NCBI GenBank assembly: GCA_019347585.1
Contig: JAHWLC010000003.1
Coordinates: 1 to 16,431 of the forward strand
DNA: 16,431 nt
Reading direction: 5' to 3'
Origin: Actinomycetota bacterium
GTDB taxonomy: Bacteria > Actinomycetota > Acidimicrobiia > Spongiisociales > ZC4RG35
Part shown: one piece after another, positions 1 to 5,398 of the stretch
Layout: each line of letters opens with the position of its first letter
Position numbering within the stretch: the stretch's first letter is position 1
Notes under the pieces: model-generated
What the model saw: only the letters and a program-made list of their open reading frames with translations
What the model was told of the DNA's origin: nothing
Database searches by the model: none
Program-made: the position numbers and the translations under genes

Positions 1-446
1 CCCACCCTCTCCAATGCCTCGGCTGCGGTCATGTCCGCACCCAACGGCGCCTCCGGCCAGACCTCGGCCAGGGGACGGAGGGCGAACTCACGCTCACCGA
101 CCCGTGGGTGGGGCACCTCGAGTGCGTCGGTGCTCACCGGCCCGACATCAGAGGCCAAGATGTCTAGGTCCAGGGTTCGGGGGCCCCACCGCTCTTCCCT
201 CGCCCGCCCGGCCTGGTCCTCGATGCGGGCCAGGGCCTCGAGCAACGCGACAGGGCCGAGCTCGCTCTCCAGGATCGCCACCGCGTTGAGATAGGGGCCT
301 TGGGAGGGGCCTCCCAGCGGCTCGGTCCCGTAGACCGATGAGAGGGCCTGCACCGATCCGAGCGATCTCAGACCCCTGACCCCGGCTCGCAAGTTGTCGA
401 GGCGATCCCCGAGGTTCGAGCCCAGACCGATGGCGTAACGGGTCAA
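1..446 (-). CDS. folK: 2-amino-4-hydroxy-6-hydroxymethyldihydropteridine pyrophosphokinase (HPPK), 3' end outside window
   Basis: HPPK transfers pyrophosphate from ATP to 6-hydroxymethyl-7,8-dihydropterin, the step before dihydropteroate synthase in cytoplasmic folate synthesis. The reading frame starts at a TTG at 446 and gives MTRYAIGLGSNLGDRLDNL, the typical HPPK N-terminus with its GLGSNLGDR loop. Further on come the family signature RWGPRTLDLDIL (acidic pair that binds Mg-ATP) and VPHPRVGEREFAL, also conserved. About 148 codons are visible of a usual 155-175, so only the extreme C-terminus is missing at the window edge. The TTG overlaps the folB stop as TTGA, so translation is probably coupled to folB. 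No better start lies nearby, because the family begins two or three residues before the YAIGLGSN strand. The identification is firm; the TTG start is inferred. Confidence 0.93.
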   Translation of the reverse strand, partial: MTRYAIGLGSNLGDRLDNLRAGVRGLRSLGSVQALSSVYGTEPLGGPSQGPYLNAVAILESELGPVALLEALARIEDQAGRAREERWGPRTLDLDILASDVGPVSTDALEVPHPRVGEREFALRPLAEVWPEAPLGADMTAAEALERV

Positions 447-802
447 CTACTTCTGTCGACGGTCACCGAGACGTCGTCGAGGACCGCCCCCAGCTCCGCC
501 TCCGGCTTGTGGATGGTCACCACCACCCGCTCCGCCCGGGGATCGGCGAGCACCGTCTCCGCCACGCGATGGGCGACGCTCTCGATGAGCTTGTGCGACT
601 CCCCGCCCACCGTCTCGTTCACCTGCTCGGCCAGCCGTCGGTAGTCGATGGTGTCGTCGAGGTCGTCAGACCTGCCCGCCGGGGCGAGGTCGGCGAACAC
701 CACGAGATCGACCCGGAACACCTGCGGCCTGACCTGTTCTTCCTCGAGGACCCCGTGCCTGGCGTAGACTTCGATCCCCCGCAGCTCGATGCGGCCGCTC
801 AC
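443..802 (-). CDS. folB: Dihydroneopterin aldolase
   Basis: FolB converts 7,8-dihydroneopterin to 6-hydroxymethyl-7,8-dihydropterin plus glycolaldehyde and feeds FolK. The 119-residue product is the normal family length. It shows RIELRGIEVYARHGVLEEE at residues 4-22 (the strand and loop with the pterin-site glutamate), DYRRLAEQV near 53, HKLIESVAHRVAETVL from 70, and VTIHKPEAEL near 95. In that last motif K99 matches the catalytic lysine of the family. The GTG start at 802 is chosen because the aldolase fold begins at once after it and because GTGA overlaps the stop of the upstream gene. A longer in-frame extension to 1252 is unrelated sequence antisense-shifted against the upstream gene. The 3' end overlaps folK by four bases. 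Confidence 0.94.
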   Translation of the reverse strand: MSGRIELRGIEVYARHGVLEEEQVRPQVFRVDLVVFADLAPAGRSDDLDDTIDYRRLAEQVNETVGGESHKLIESVAHRVAETVLADPRAERVVVTIHKPEAELGAVLDDVSVTVDRSS

Positions 803-1293
803 GAAGCCGAGGACGCCGGGATCAGCGACCGGCCCTCGGGCCCGAGCGCCCTGCCCAGGATCTGCTGGATCACTGCAAGGGCAAGGATCGGGTTCTCCAC
901 CAGGCCAGAGGTGACCAGGTAGCTGCCCAGAAGGCCGCCGACGGTGTCGTCGATCGACTCGCGATGAACCAGCACGCGCCCGTGACTGCGACTCATCGCC
1001 TGCGACAGGGTGTTGACGAAGCGCATCACGTCGGCCGGCTCGACTGGTGAGCTCACGGGGCAGGAGTAGGTGGCGATCCCCGCTTGCCGATAGGCGGCCA
1101 GATTCTGGTTGGCGGGGAGCATGGAGACGATGGTGTTGATCCCGGCCTCCTCGACCAGCCAGGTGATCTCCTCCTCCCGTCTCACCTTGCGGTGCTGGAA
1201 GCCCGAGCCCCCGACCCGGTCCGAAACGGCCAGGCGATCGGCGATGACCCACTTGAAAGCTCGAGGCTTCAGTCCAGCGGCCATGCGTCCCAT
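799..1293 (-). CDS. Dual-specificity-phosphatase-like protein lacking catalytic Cys and Arg (putative pseudo-phosphatase)
   Basis: This 164-residue protein has the layout of a cysteine (dual-specificity) phosphatase. A segment EEAGINTIVSMLP (48-60) resembles the GI-x-x-V-x-x-L strand. A CPVSSPVEPADVMRFVNTL stretch sits where DSPs carry the general-acid loop. GRVLVH (105-110) leads into the P-loop and is followed by a helix GGLLGSYLVTSGLVENPILAL. At the P-loop the family reads HCxxGxxR, but here it reads HRESIDDT: R111 replaces the nucleophilic cysteine and T117 replaces the phosphate-binding arginine. Ordinary phosphatase chemistry is therefore not expected. It sits between folP (its ATG touches the folP stop) and folB (4-bp overlap), so it is co-translated with folate enzymes. 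A binding or regulatory role is an inference. It is not assigned to the dihydroneopterin triphosphate dephosphorylation step. The start could also be the Met at codon 4. Confidence 0.75.
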   Translation of the reverse strand: MGRMAAGLKPRAFKWVIADRLAVSDRVGGSGFQHRKVRREEEITWLVEEAGINTIVSMLPANQNLAAYRQAGIATYSCPVSSPVEPADVMRFVNTLSQAMSRSHGRVLVHRESIDDTVGGLLGSYLVTSGLVENPILALAVIQQILGRALGPEGRSLIPASSAS

Positions 1294-2133
1294 CTATCGG
1301 GTCACCATAGCTGTGGCAAGGGCCAAGGCCTGCCGGGAGCGGAGGACGTCATGGACGCGAAATACCCGGGCCCCATTGATAAAACCGACGGCAGTGGTGA
1401 CGGCGGTGGCCATATCGAGATCTGCCGTGGAGCGAGCTTCGACCACGGTGCCCAGGAACCTCTTGCGGGAAGTGCCGAGCACCACCGGAGCGTGCCGAGA
1501 CAGCCGCCCCAGCCCTCCCAGCAGCTCCAGATTGTGGTCCTTGGTCTTCCCGAACCCGATTCCCGGATCGATCGCGATCCGGGAGCGAGCCACGCCGGCG
1601 GCGACGACCGCCTCGATGCGCTCCTCGAGGAATCTCTCCACTTCCTCTTTGACGTCCTCGTAGGAGGGATCGAGATGCATGTGGCGCGGCTCTCCTCGCA
1701 TGTGCATCAAGATCACCCCACACCCGGCGTCTGCGATGAGATCGGTCATGCCCTCGGACCGGCAGGCCATCACGTCGTTGACCAACTCTGCTCCCCGTGC
1801 CAGGGCTTGCTCGGCGACCTCGGGCTTGGAGGTGTCGATGCTCACCACGACTCCCCTGCCGGCCAGCCCCGCGACCACAGGAAGGACCCTCGCCATCTCC
1901 TCCTCGGAGGGAACAGGCTCCGCACCGGGGCGTGTCGACTCGCCTCCGATGTCGACTATGTCGGCCCCATCGGCTACGAGGGAGAGCCCATGGTCGATGG
2001 CTGCCCCGGGCTCGAGGAACTTGCCGCCGTCCGAGAAGGAATCGGGTGTGACGTTGACGATACCCATCAGCACCCCGCCGGCGAGCCCGACCTCAGCCGA
2101 CCGCAGACGCCAAATGGGCTCCGATGTGGCCAA
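1294..2133 (-). CDS. folP: Dihydropteroate synthase
   Basis: FolP condenses 6-hydroxymethyl-7,8-dihydropterin pyrophosphate with p-aminobenzoate to give 7,8-dihydropteroate, and is the sulfonamide target. All hallmark blocks of the TIM barrel are present in order: MGIVNVTPDSFSDGG (23-37, mobile loop 1), DIGGESTRPG (61-70), SIDTSKPEVAEQAL near 98, LVNDV near 117, LMHMRG near 142, IDPGIGFGKT (188-197) and GTSRKRFLG (220-228, with K224 the pterin-pocket lysine). The 279-residue length is normal. The ATG at 2133 starts 3 bases after the folE stop, and the gene's TAG directly abuts the ATG of the phosphatase-like gene. No truncation or resistance-type insertion is visible in the mobile loops. Confidence 0.97.
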   Translation of the reverse strand: MATSEPIWRLRSAEVGLAGGVLMGIVNVTPDSFSDGGKFLEPGAAIDHGLSLVADGADIVDIGGESTRPGAEPVPSEEEMARVLPVVAGLAGRGVVVSIDTSKPEVAEQALARGAELVNDVMACRSEGMTDLIADAGCGVILMHMRGEPRHMHLDPSYEDVKEEVERFLEERIEAVVAAGVARSRIAIDPGIGFGKTKDHNLELLGGLGRLSRHAPVVLGTSRKRFLGTVVEARSTADLDMATAVTTAVGFINGARVFRVHDVLRSRQALALATAMVTR

Positions 2134-2136
2134 CCG

Positions 2137-2712
2137 TCAGCTTCGCGTCCCCAGCAGGAGGGACATGGCCTCGGCCCTCGTCGCCGGGCTGCTCTCCATC
2201 AGCCCACGCACCGCCGAGGTCACCGTTTTGGCCCCCGGCTTCTTCACGCCCCTCATCGACATGCAGAGATGTTCCGCCTCGATCACCACCAGGACCCCCA
2301 GCGGGTCGAGACGCTCGTCGAGGCAGTCGGCCACCTGTGCGGTGAGCCGCTCTTGCATCTGCGGCCTCCGGGCGAATCCCTCCACGAGACGGGCCAGCTT
2401 GGACAATCCGGTGACCCGGTCCCGGGGCATGTACCCGACATGGGCCTGCCCGTGGAAGGGGACGAAGTGGTGCTCGCACATCGAATAGAACGGGATCTCC
2501 CTCACCATCACGATCTCCTGATAGTGCTCTTTGCCGAAGAAGGCGTCGATCTCCTCGCCGGGATCGCGGTGGATCCCCTCGAAGACCTCCTCGTAGAAGC
2601 TGGCCATCCGCTCCGGGGTCCCGATGAGACCTTCCCGCAGTGGGTCCTCCCCCAGCGCCTCGATGATCTCCCGAACCGCCTTCTCGATTCTTCCCCGGTC
2701 GATTTGTGCCAT
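2137..2712 (-). CDS. folE: GTP cyclohydrolase I
   Basis: FolE opens GTP to 7,8-dihydroneopterin triphosphate, the first committed step of folate synthesis. From the ATG at 2712 the protein is 191 residues, the typical size of the type IA enzyme. It carries [16 protein letters not shown] (32-47), [20 protein letters not shown] (75-94), [20 protein letters not shown] (102-121) and [12 protein letters not shown] (144-155). The zinc ligands are C79, H82 and C150, all intact, so this is the zinc-dependent form. The gene leads the folate operon and its coding DNA runs away from the plus-strand RHH module. Longer in-frame starts exist at 2766 (ATG) and 2781 (TTG), but they add sequence not typical of the family. 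The ribosome-binding context of the ATG is poor (see the leader hairpin). Confidence 0.96.
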   Translation of the reverse strand: MAQIDRGRIEKAVREIIEALGEDPLREGLIGTPERMASFYEEVFEGIHRDPGEEIDAFFGKEHYQEIVMVREIPFYSMCEHHFVPFHGQAHVGYMPRDRVTGLSKLARLVEGFARRPQMQERLTAQVADCLDERLDPLGVLVVIEAEHLCMSMRGVKKPGAKTVTSAVRGLMESSPATRAEAMSLLLGTRS

Positions 2713-2716
2713 CACT

Positions 2717-2738
2717 GGAGGAATCTTCGCAGTCCTCC
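2717..2738 (-). promoter_or_regulatory. Short inverted repeat holding a Shine-Dalgarno-like sequence in the folE leader
   Basis: On the minus strand GGAGGA is followed after 10 bases by TCCTCC, a perfect 6-bp stem lying 4 bases upstream of the folE ATG. The GGAGGA is a strong Shine-Dalgarno sequence, but it is 20 bases from the ATG and 17 from the adjacent in-frame GTG. Only an in-frame ATT at 2724-2722 has standard spacing, 8 bases. Either the stem masks the site, or folE uses an unusual start, or the pairing is coincidence. What is seen is the repeat; any regulatory role is inference. Confidence 0.3.
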
Positions 2739-2785
2739 GACAAATTCCCGAAAAAGCTGGTGCCATCCGTTTTCCTGGCAATGGG

Positions 2786-2814
2786 TTGACGCGATGTCCC
2801 CATGACGTTATAGT
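2786..2814 (+). promoter_or_regulatory. Sigma-70-type promoter of the RHH-DUF4097 module
   Basis: A -35 hexamer TTGACG (2786-2791) and a -10 hexamer TATAGT (2809-2814) are separated by exactly 17 bases. That is close to the housekeeping consensus and conspicuous in this GC-rich DNA. Transcription would start near 2821, about 45 bases before the first start codon at 2866. The -10 box and start site lie inside the 11-bp box array, which fits repression by a protein bound there. Confidence 0.75.
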
Positions 2815-2846
2815 GACATCATCATGACATCATACAGATGTCGAAG
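2792..2846 (+). promoter_or_regulatory. Tandem 11-bp operator-like array (five GAYRTC-type boxes)
   Basis: Hexamers starting at 2793 (GATGTC), 2804 (GACGTT), 2815 (GACATC), 2826 (GACATC) and 2837 (GATGTC) lie exactly 11 bases apart. Four of the five fit the palindromic consensus GAYRTC; the fifth has T in the last position. The register means every box faces the same side of the helix. Ribbon-helix-helix (RHH) repressors of the Arc/MetJ type bind cooperatively to such arrays of short half-sites. The array covers the region from the -35 spacer to past the predicted start site, and an RHH gene follows, so autoregulation is the simplest reading. Confidence 0.65.
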
Positions 2847-2865
2847 AGACGAGAGGAAAGCCCTC

Positions 2866-2946
2866 ATGCTGGTCTTCATGACTCCGAAACAGATAGAAGC
2901 GCTGCTCGAGCAGCGGATTCGCAACCACGTGAGGAGAGCTCGCTGA
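2866..2946 (+). CDS. 26-residue micro-ORF preceding the RHH regulator
   Basis: An ATG at 2866 opens 26 codons ending in TGA at 2944-2946, one base before the ATG of the next gene. The leader GAGAGGAAAG supplies an AGGA-type ribosome site 8 bases from this ATG. The peptide begins MLVFMTPKQIEALLEQ and ends in an arginine-rich segment RNHVRRAR, so it could form one short basic amphipathic helix. No family is recognised. It could be a real small protein, a leader peptide coupling translation to the RHH gene, or chance. The ribosome site and the tight spacing support translation; the function is unknown. Confidence 0.5.
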   Translation: MLVFMTPKQIEALLEQRIRNHVRRAR

Positions 2947-2947
2947 G

Positions 2948-3403
2948 ATGCAGCTCTCCCACGCCATTTCCGGTCTGGAGAACGCGGTCGAGGCCCAGCT
3001 CCGGGTGGCCGGCTCGGAGACCGCCGACATCGGCTCCCAGCTCCTCAACGCCCTCCGCCCCGCCATCAGACAGACGTTGATGGAGGTGGTGACCATGGCC
3101 GCCACCGAAGTCTCCAGCCAGCTCCGCGGTTCCCGCGTCGAGGTCCGCCTGGTAGACGGAGACCCCGAGCTGATAGTGGCAGAGGACGCTTCCGCGGTGC
3201 CCCCTCCCCCGCCTCCCCCGGGGACGGATGACGACGAGGCTCGCATCACGCTTCGTCTCCCCGGCTATCTCAAGGAGCTCATCGCCGAAGCCGCCGCCGG
3301 CTCCGGTGATTCGCTGAACGCCTTCGTCGTCGACGCTCTGCGCTCCAAGACCCACAGCTCCGGCAAGTCCGGCTCCCGATACCGCACCACCATCGAGCTG
3401 TGA
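2948..3403 (+). CDS. Ribbon-helix-helix (Arc/HicB-antitoxin-like) transcriptional regulator
   Basis: The 151-residue protein has three parts. An N-terminal helical and strand region (1-78, including QLRGSRVEVRLVDGDPELIV) is followed by a linker with seven consecutive prolines (85-91) and acidic residues. The third part, ARITLRLPGYLKELIAEAAA (98-117) then SLNAFVVDALRSK (122-134), is the beta-strand plus two helices of an RHH DNA-binding domain. RHH proteins dimerise and insert the strand into the major groove. The start ATG has GAGGAG-type ribosome binding 9 bases upstream, inside the end of the micro-ORF. Its stop overlaps the DUF4097 start as GTGA. From general knowledge, similar RHH proteins annotated as HicB-family antitoxins precede DUF4097 genes in actinobacteria. 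No toxin gene is visible here, so a regulator is preferred over an antitoxin. It probably binds the 11-bp array in front of the module. Confidence 0.8.
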   Translation: MQLSHAISGLENAVEAQLRVAGSETADIGSQLLNALRPAIRQTLMEVVTMAATEVSSQLRGSRVEVRLVDGDPELIVAEDASAVPPPPPPPGTDDDEARITLRLPGYLKELIAEAAAGSGDSLNAFVVDALRSKTHSSGKSGSRYRTTIEL

Positions 3404-4164
3404 TCAGCGAAGAGTTCACCGTCACCGGCACCCCCGAGGTCGAGGTGCGCATCGCTTCGGGAAGGGTCGAGATCATCGAGGGAGACCCGGGTCTGGTCGC
3501 GGTGGAGGTCGAGACCAAGGACCCAGATTTCATCGTGGAGCAGCGGGGCAACCTCGTATTCGTTTCCTCCGACCGGAACTCGGGTTGGTTGTCCCGCGGC
3601 TCCGCCTTCGTCACCGTCAGGATGCCATCAGGCGGCGAGGCCAGGGTGAGCACCGCCTCTGCCCGCATCGACTGCGAGCCCCACATGGGTCGCATCGAGG
3701 TGAAGACCGCCTCGGGCGACGTCGAAGTGGAGAGCGCAGAGATCGTCACCATCAAGACGGCAAGTGGCGACGTGGGGCTCGGCGACGCGACCAAGGCCGT
3801 GCGGGTGGCCACCGCCTCGGGTGACATCTTCGTGAGAGGCGGCTCCGAGGGCAGCCTGGGGTGCAACACCGCATCCGGGGAGGTCCACATCGAACGGTGC
3901 AGCGGGGCCCTCGACGTCAACACCGTCTCCGGAAACGTCTACGTCCGGCGATTCACCGGAAGCCAGGCCAACTTCAAGTCGATGTCGGGATCGATCGACC
4001 TGGGTATCCCGGAGGGGACCCGAATCGACCTCGACGCCAGCATCCTCTCCGGGAAGCTGCGCACCCCGCCCACGAAACAGCCCTCGGTGCCGGTGGAACG
4101 CCATATGACGGTCAAGGCGAAGCTGGTATCGGGTGATCTCGCCATAGATCGTCTCGAGGCGTGA
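3400..4164 (+). CDS. DUF4097-type beta-strand repeat protein
   Basis: This 254-residue protein consists mainly of short beta repeats built around a T-A-S-G-D-V core: TASARI (85), TASGDV (103), TASGDV (120), TASGDI (138), TASGEV (157), TVSGNV (175), SMSGSI (194), ILSGKL (215) and LVSGDL (242). The spacing is mostly 17-21 residues, as in a right-handed beta-solenoid of the DUF4097 family (YvlB/LiaX-like proteins). There is no signal peptide or membrane segment, so it is predicted cytoplasmic. The GTG start overlaps the RHH stop (GTGA), so the two are translationally coupled. Some DUF4097 proteins elsewhere act in cell-envelope stress responses, but nothing here shows which process this one serves. 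The ligand and partner are unknown. Confidence 0.85.
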   Translation: MISEEFTVTGTPEVEVRIASGRVEIIEGDPGLVAVEVETKDPDFIVEQRGNLVFVSSDRNSGWLSRGSAFVTVRMPSGGEARVSTASARIDCEPHMGRIEVKTASGDVEVESAEIVTIKTASGDVGLGDATKAVRVATASGDIFVRGGSEGSLGCNTASGEVHIERCSGALDVNTVSGNVYVRRFTGSQANFKSMSGSIDLGIPEGTRIDLDASILSGKLRTPPTKQPSVPVERHMTVKAKLVSGDLAIDRLEA

Positions 4165-4181
4165 CGGTTCGACAAACCTCC

Positions 4182-4213
4182 GGTAGTTAGGCCCGTATCC
4201 GGGCCTAACTACC
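4182..4213. repeat. Hairpin A, 14-bp stem
   Basis: Arms GGTAGTTAGGCCCG (4182-4195) and CGGGCCTAACTACC (4200-4213) pair perfectly around a TATC loop. Its central 24 bases (4186-4209) share their architecture with hairpin B: GTTAG-x-CCC-y-4-nt loop-y'-GGG-x'-CTAAC. Confidence 0.9.
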
Positions 4214-4233
4214 TCGAGAAACGACATGCGGAT

Positions 4234-4255
4234 CGCCTCGAGAATTCTCGAGGCG
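4234..4255. repeat. Perfect 22-base palindrome C
   Basis: CGCCTCGAGAA is followed directly by its exact reverse complement TTCTCGAGGCG. The CCTCGAGAA half also occurs at 4212-4220, and TCTCGAGGCG occurs at the end of the DUF4097 gene (4152-4161), so this palindrome has alternative pairing partners. Confidence 0.85.
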
Positions 4256-4279
4256 GTTAGTCCCATATATGGGACTAAC
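4256..4279. repeat. Hairpin B, perfect 24-base palindrome related to hairpin A
   Basis: GTTAGTCCCATA is followed by its exact reverse complement. Compared with the core of hairpin A, a G-C pair has become T-A and another G-C pair has become A-T, with every pairing kept. This is the pattern expected of two related copies under selection for structure. Confidence 0.88.
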
Positions 4280-4297
4280 TACCGGAGGTTGTTCTGA

Positions 4298-5398
4298 TCA
4301 GGCCTCGGCGGGCCGGCCCTTGGTCCGGGGAAGCTTGCGGCCCAACCGGAGCGACTCGGTGACCTCCTCGGTCTCCTCCTCCTTCTCCTCCTCGGTGGCC
4401 GCCGCGATGTCCTCCCGCTCCTGGGGAAGGACCGGGTTCTCCGGGTACTTGATCCGGAGCGACCCGTCCCTGGCGTGCTCCCACTTGGGGACGTCGGCGA
4501 AGATCACCGCCACCTGCTCCCGGTCGACTGTCTCGTTCTCGAGCAGGTCGGCCACCATCCGCTCCATGGCGTCCCGGTGCCGGTCGAGGATGGTGCGAGC
4601 CTCCTCGTGGGCGGCGTTGATCATCTTCCTCACCTCGGCGTCTATGAAGGCGGCCACCTCGTCGGAATAGTCCTGCTGGCGGGAGTAGTCGCGGCCGAGA
4701 AAGACCTCACCGGTGGGACGTCCGTATTGCATCGGCCCCAGCTCATCGCTCATCCCGTACTCCATCACCATGCGGCGGGCGATGGCGGTCGCCTTCTCGA
4801 TGTCGTTGGCCGCCCCGGTGCTGGGGTCGGCGAATATGAGCTCTTCGGCGGTGCGGCCCCCGAGGAGCATGGCGAGCTGGTCGACGAGCTCGCTCCGTTT
4901 GGAGATGTACTTGTCGTGGGTGGGCAGCGCGAGGGTGTGCCCCAGGGACCTCCCCCGCGCCACGATGGTGACCTTGTGCACGGGGTCAGCGTTGGGCAGC
5001 GCATAGCCGACCAGAGCGTGTCCCGTCTCGTGGTAGGCGATGACCTTGCGCTCCTCCTCGCTCATCACCCGGCTGCGACGCTCGGGCCCGGCGATCACGC
5101 GATCGATGGCCTCCTCCAGCTCCAGCATGGTGATCTCCTTCTTGCGCCTGCGGGCGGCGAGAAGGGCTGCCTCGTTGATCAGATTGGCCAGATCGGCGCC
5201 GGTGAAGCCGGGGGTGCGGCGAGCGAGCACCTCGAGGTTGATCTCACCGGCGAGCGGCTTGCCCTTGGAATGCACCTCGAGGATGGCCTCCCGGCCCTCG
5301 ATATCGGGAGCGTCGATCGTGATCTGGCGGTCAAAGCGGCCCGGGCGGATGAGCGCCGGGTCGAGCATGCCCGCGCGGTTGGTTGCGGCAATCACCAC
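4298..5398 (-). CDS. ftsH: ATP-dependent zinc metalloprotease FtsH, C-terminal fragment (split by frameshift)
   Basis: This frame carries the second half of Fts[21 protein letters not shown] is the AAA second region of homology with the arginine finger. The lid contains [18 protein letters not shown]. The zinc protease site is HETGH (123-127 of this fragment), and an aspartate in [15 protein letters not shown] matches the third zinc ligand. The tail is acidic ([11 protein letters not shown]) and typical of the family. The frame continues upstream of the nominal GTG at 5398 as [20 protein letters not shown], expected FtsH sequence, up to a run of seven G. The N-terminal frame is left at that run. 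Joined with the N-terminal part, the protein would be about 666 residues, a normal FtsH. On its own this fragment lacks the Walker motifs and should not function. Confidence 0.93.
   Translation of the reverse strand: MVIAATNRAGMLDPALIRPGRFDRQITIDAPDIEGREAILEVHSKGKPLAGEINLEVLARRTPGFTGADLANLINEAALLAARRRKKEITMLELEEAIDRVIAGPERRSRVMSEEERKVIAYHETGHALVGYALPNADPVHKVTIVARGRSLGHTLALPTHDKYISKRSELVDQLAMLLGGRTAEELIFADPSTGAANDIEKATAIARRMVMEYGMSDELGPMQYGRPTGEVFLGRDYSRQQDYSDEVAAFIDAEVRKMINAAHEEARTILDRHRDAMERMVADLLENETVDREQVAVIFADVPKWEHARDGSLRIKYPENPVLPQEREDIAAATEEEKEEETEEVTESLRLGRKLPRTKGRPAEA

Larger units (their letters stand above)
4175..4290. terminator. Nested palindrome cluster between convergent genes, probable bidirectional terminator
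   Basis: The DUF4097 gene (plus) and ftsH (minus) converge on this 116-base block. It is bounded by a 16-bp inverted repeat: AACCTCCGGTAGTTAG at 4175-4190 and its exact reverse complement at 4275-4290. Inside are three strong dyads (4182-4213, 4234-4255, 4256-4279). No long T tract follows on either strand, which is common for terminators in GC-rich actinobacteria. Position and stem strength support transcription termination in both directions. The complexity exceeds what a simple terminator needs, so a palindromic repeat element is the alternative. Confidence 0.6.

Noticed and set aside
2137..2781. Longer folE start at the TTG at 2781 or ATG at 2766.
   Set aside because: The extra residues are not typical of the family, and standard GTP cyclohydrolase I length is reached from the ATG at 2712.
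1084..2805. Open frame of 573 codons on the plus strand across the folate operon.
   Set aside because: It is antisense to folE, folP and the phosphatase-like gene, has histidine/proline-rich low-complexity composition typical of GC-rich shadow frames, and matches no family.
2838..3080. 80-codon plus-strand frame starting at 2838 ahead of the RHH gene.
   Set aside because: It has no ribosome site, and most of it is an arginine/serine/proline-rich out-of-frame reading of the RHH gene. The micro-ORF at 2866 and the RHH start at 2948 both have proper ribosome sites.
2948..4164. HicB antitoxin of a toxin-antitoxin pair.
   Set aside because: The partner gene encodes a long beta-repeat protein, not a HicA-like mRNA interferase, and the RHH protein has a long N-terminal domain and proline linker unlike a HicB antitoxin.
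4203..4262. Integron attC-like site: GCCTAAC fits RYYYAAC, and GTTAGTC resembles GTTRRRY about 50 bases on with internal pairing.
   Set aside because: GTTAGTC breaks the GTTRRRY consensus at its third R, there is no integrase or cassette array, the flanking genes are core chromosome, and the same sequences are explained by the two covarying hairpins.
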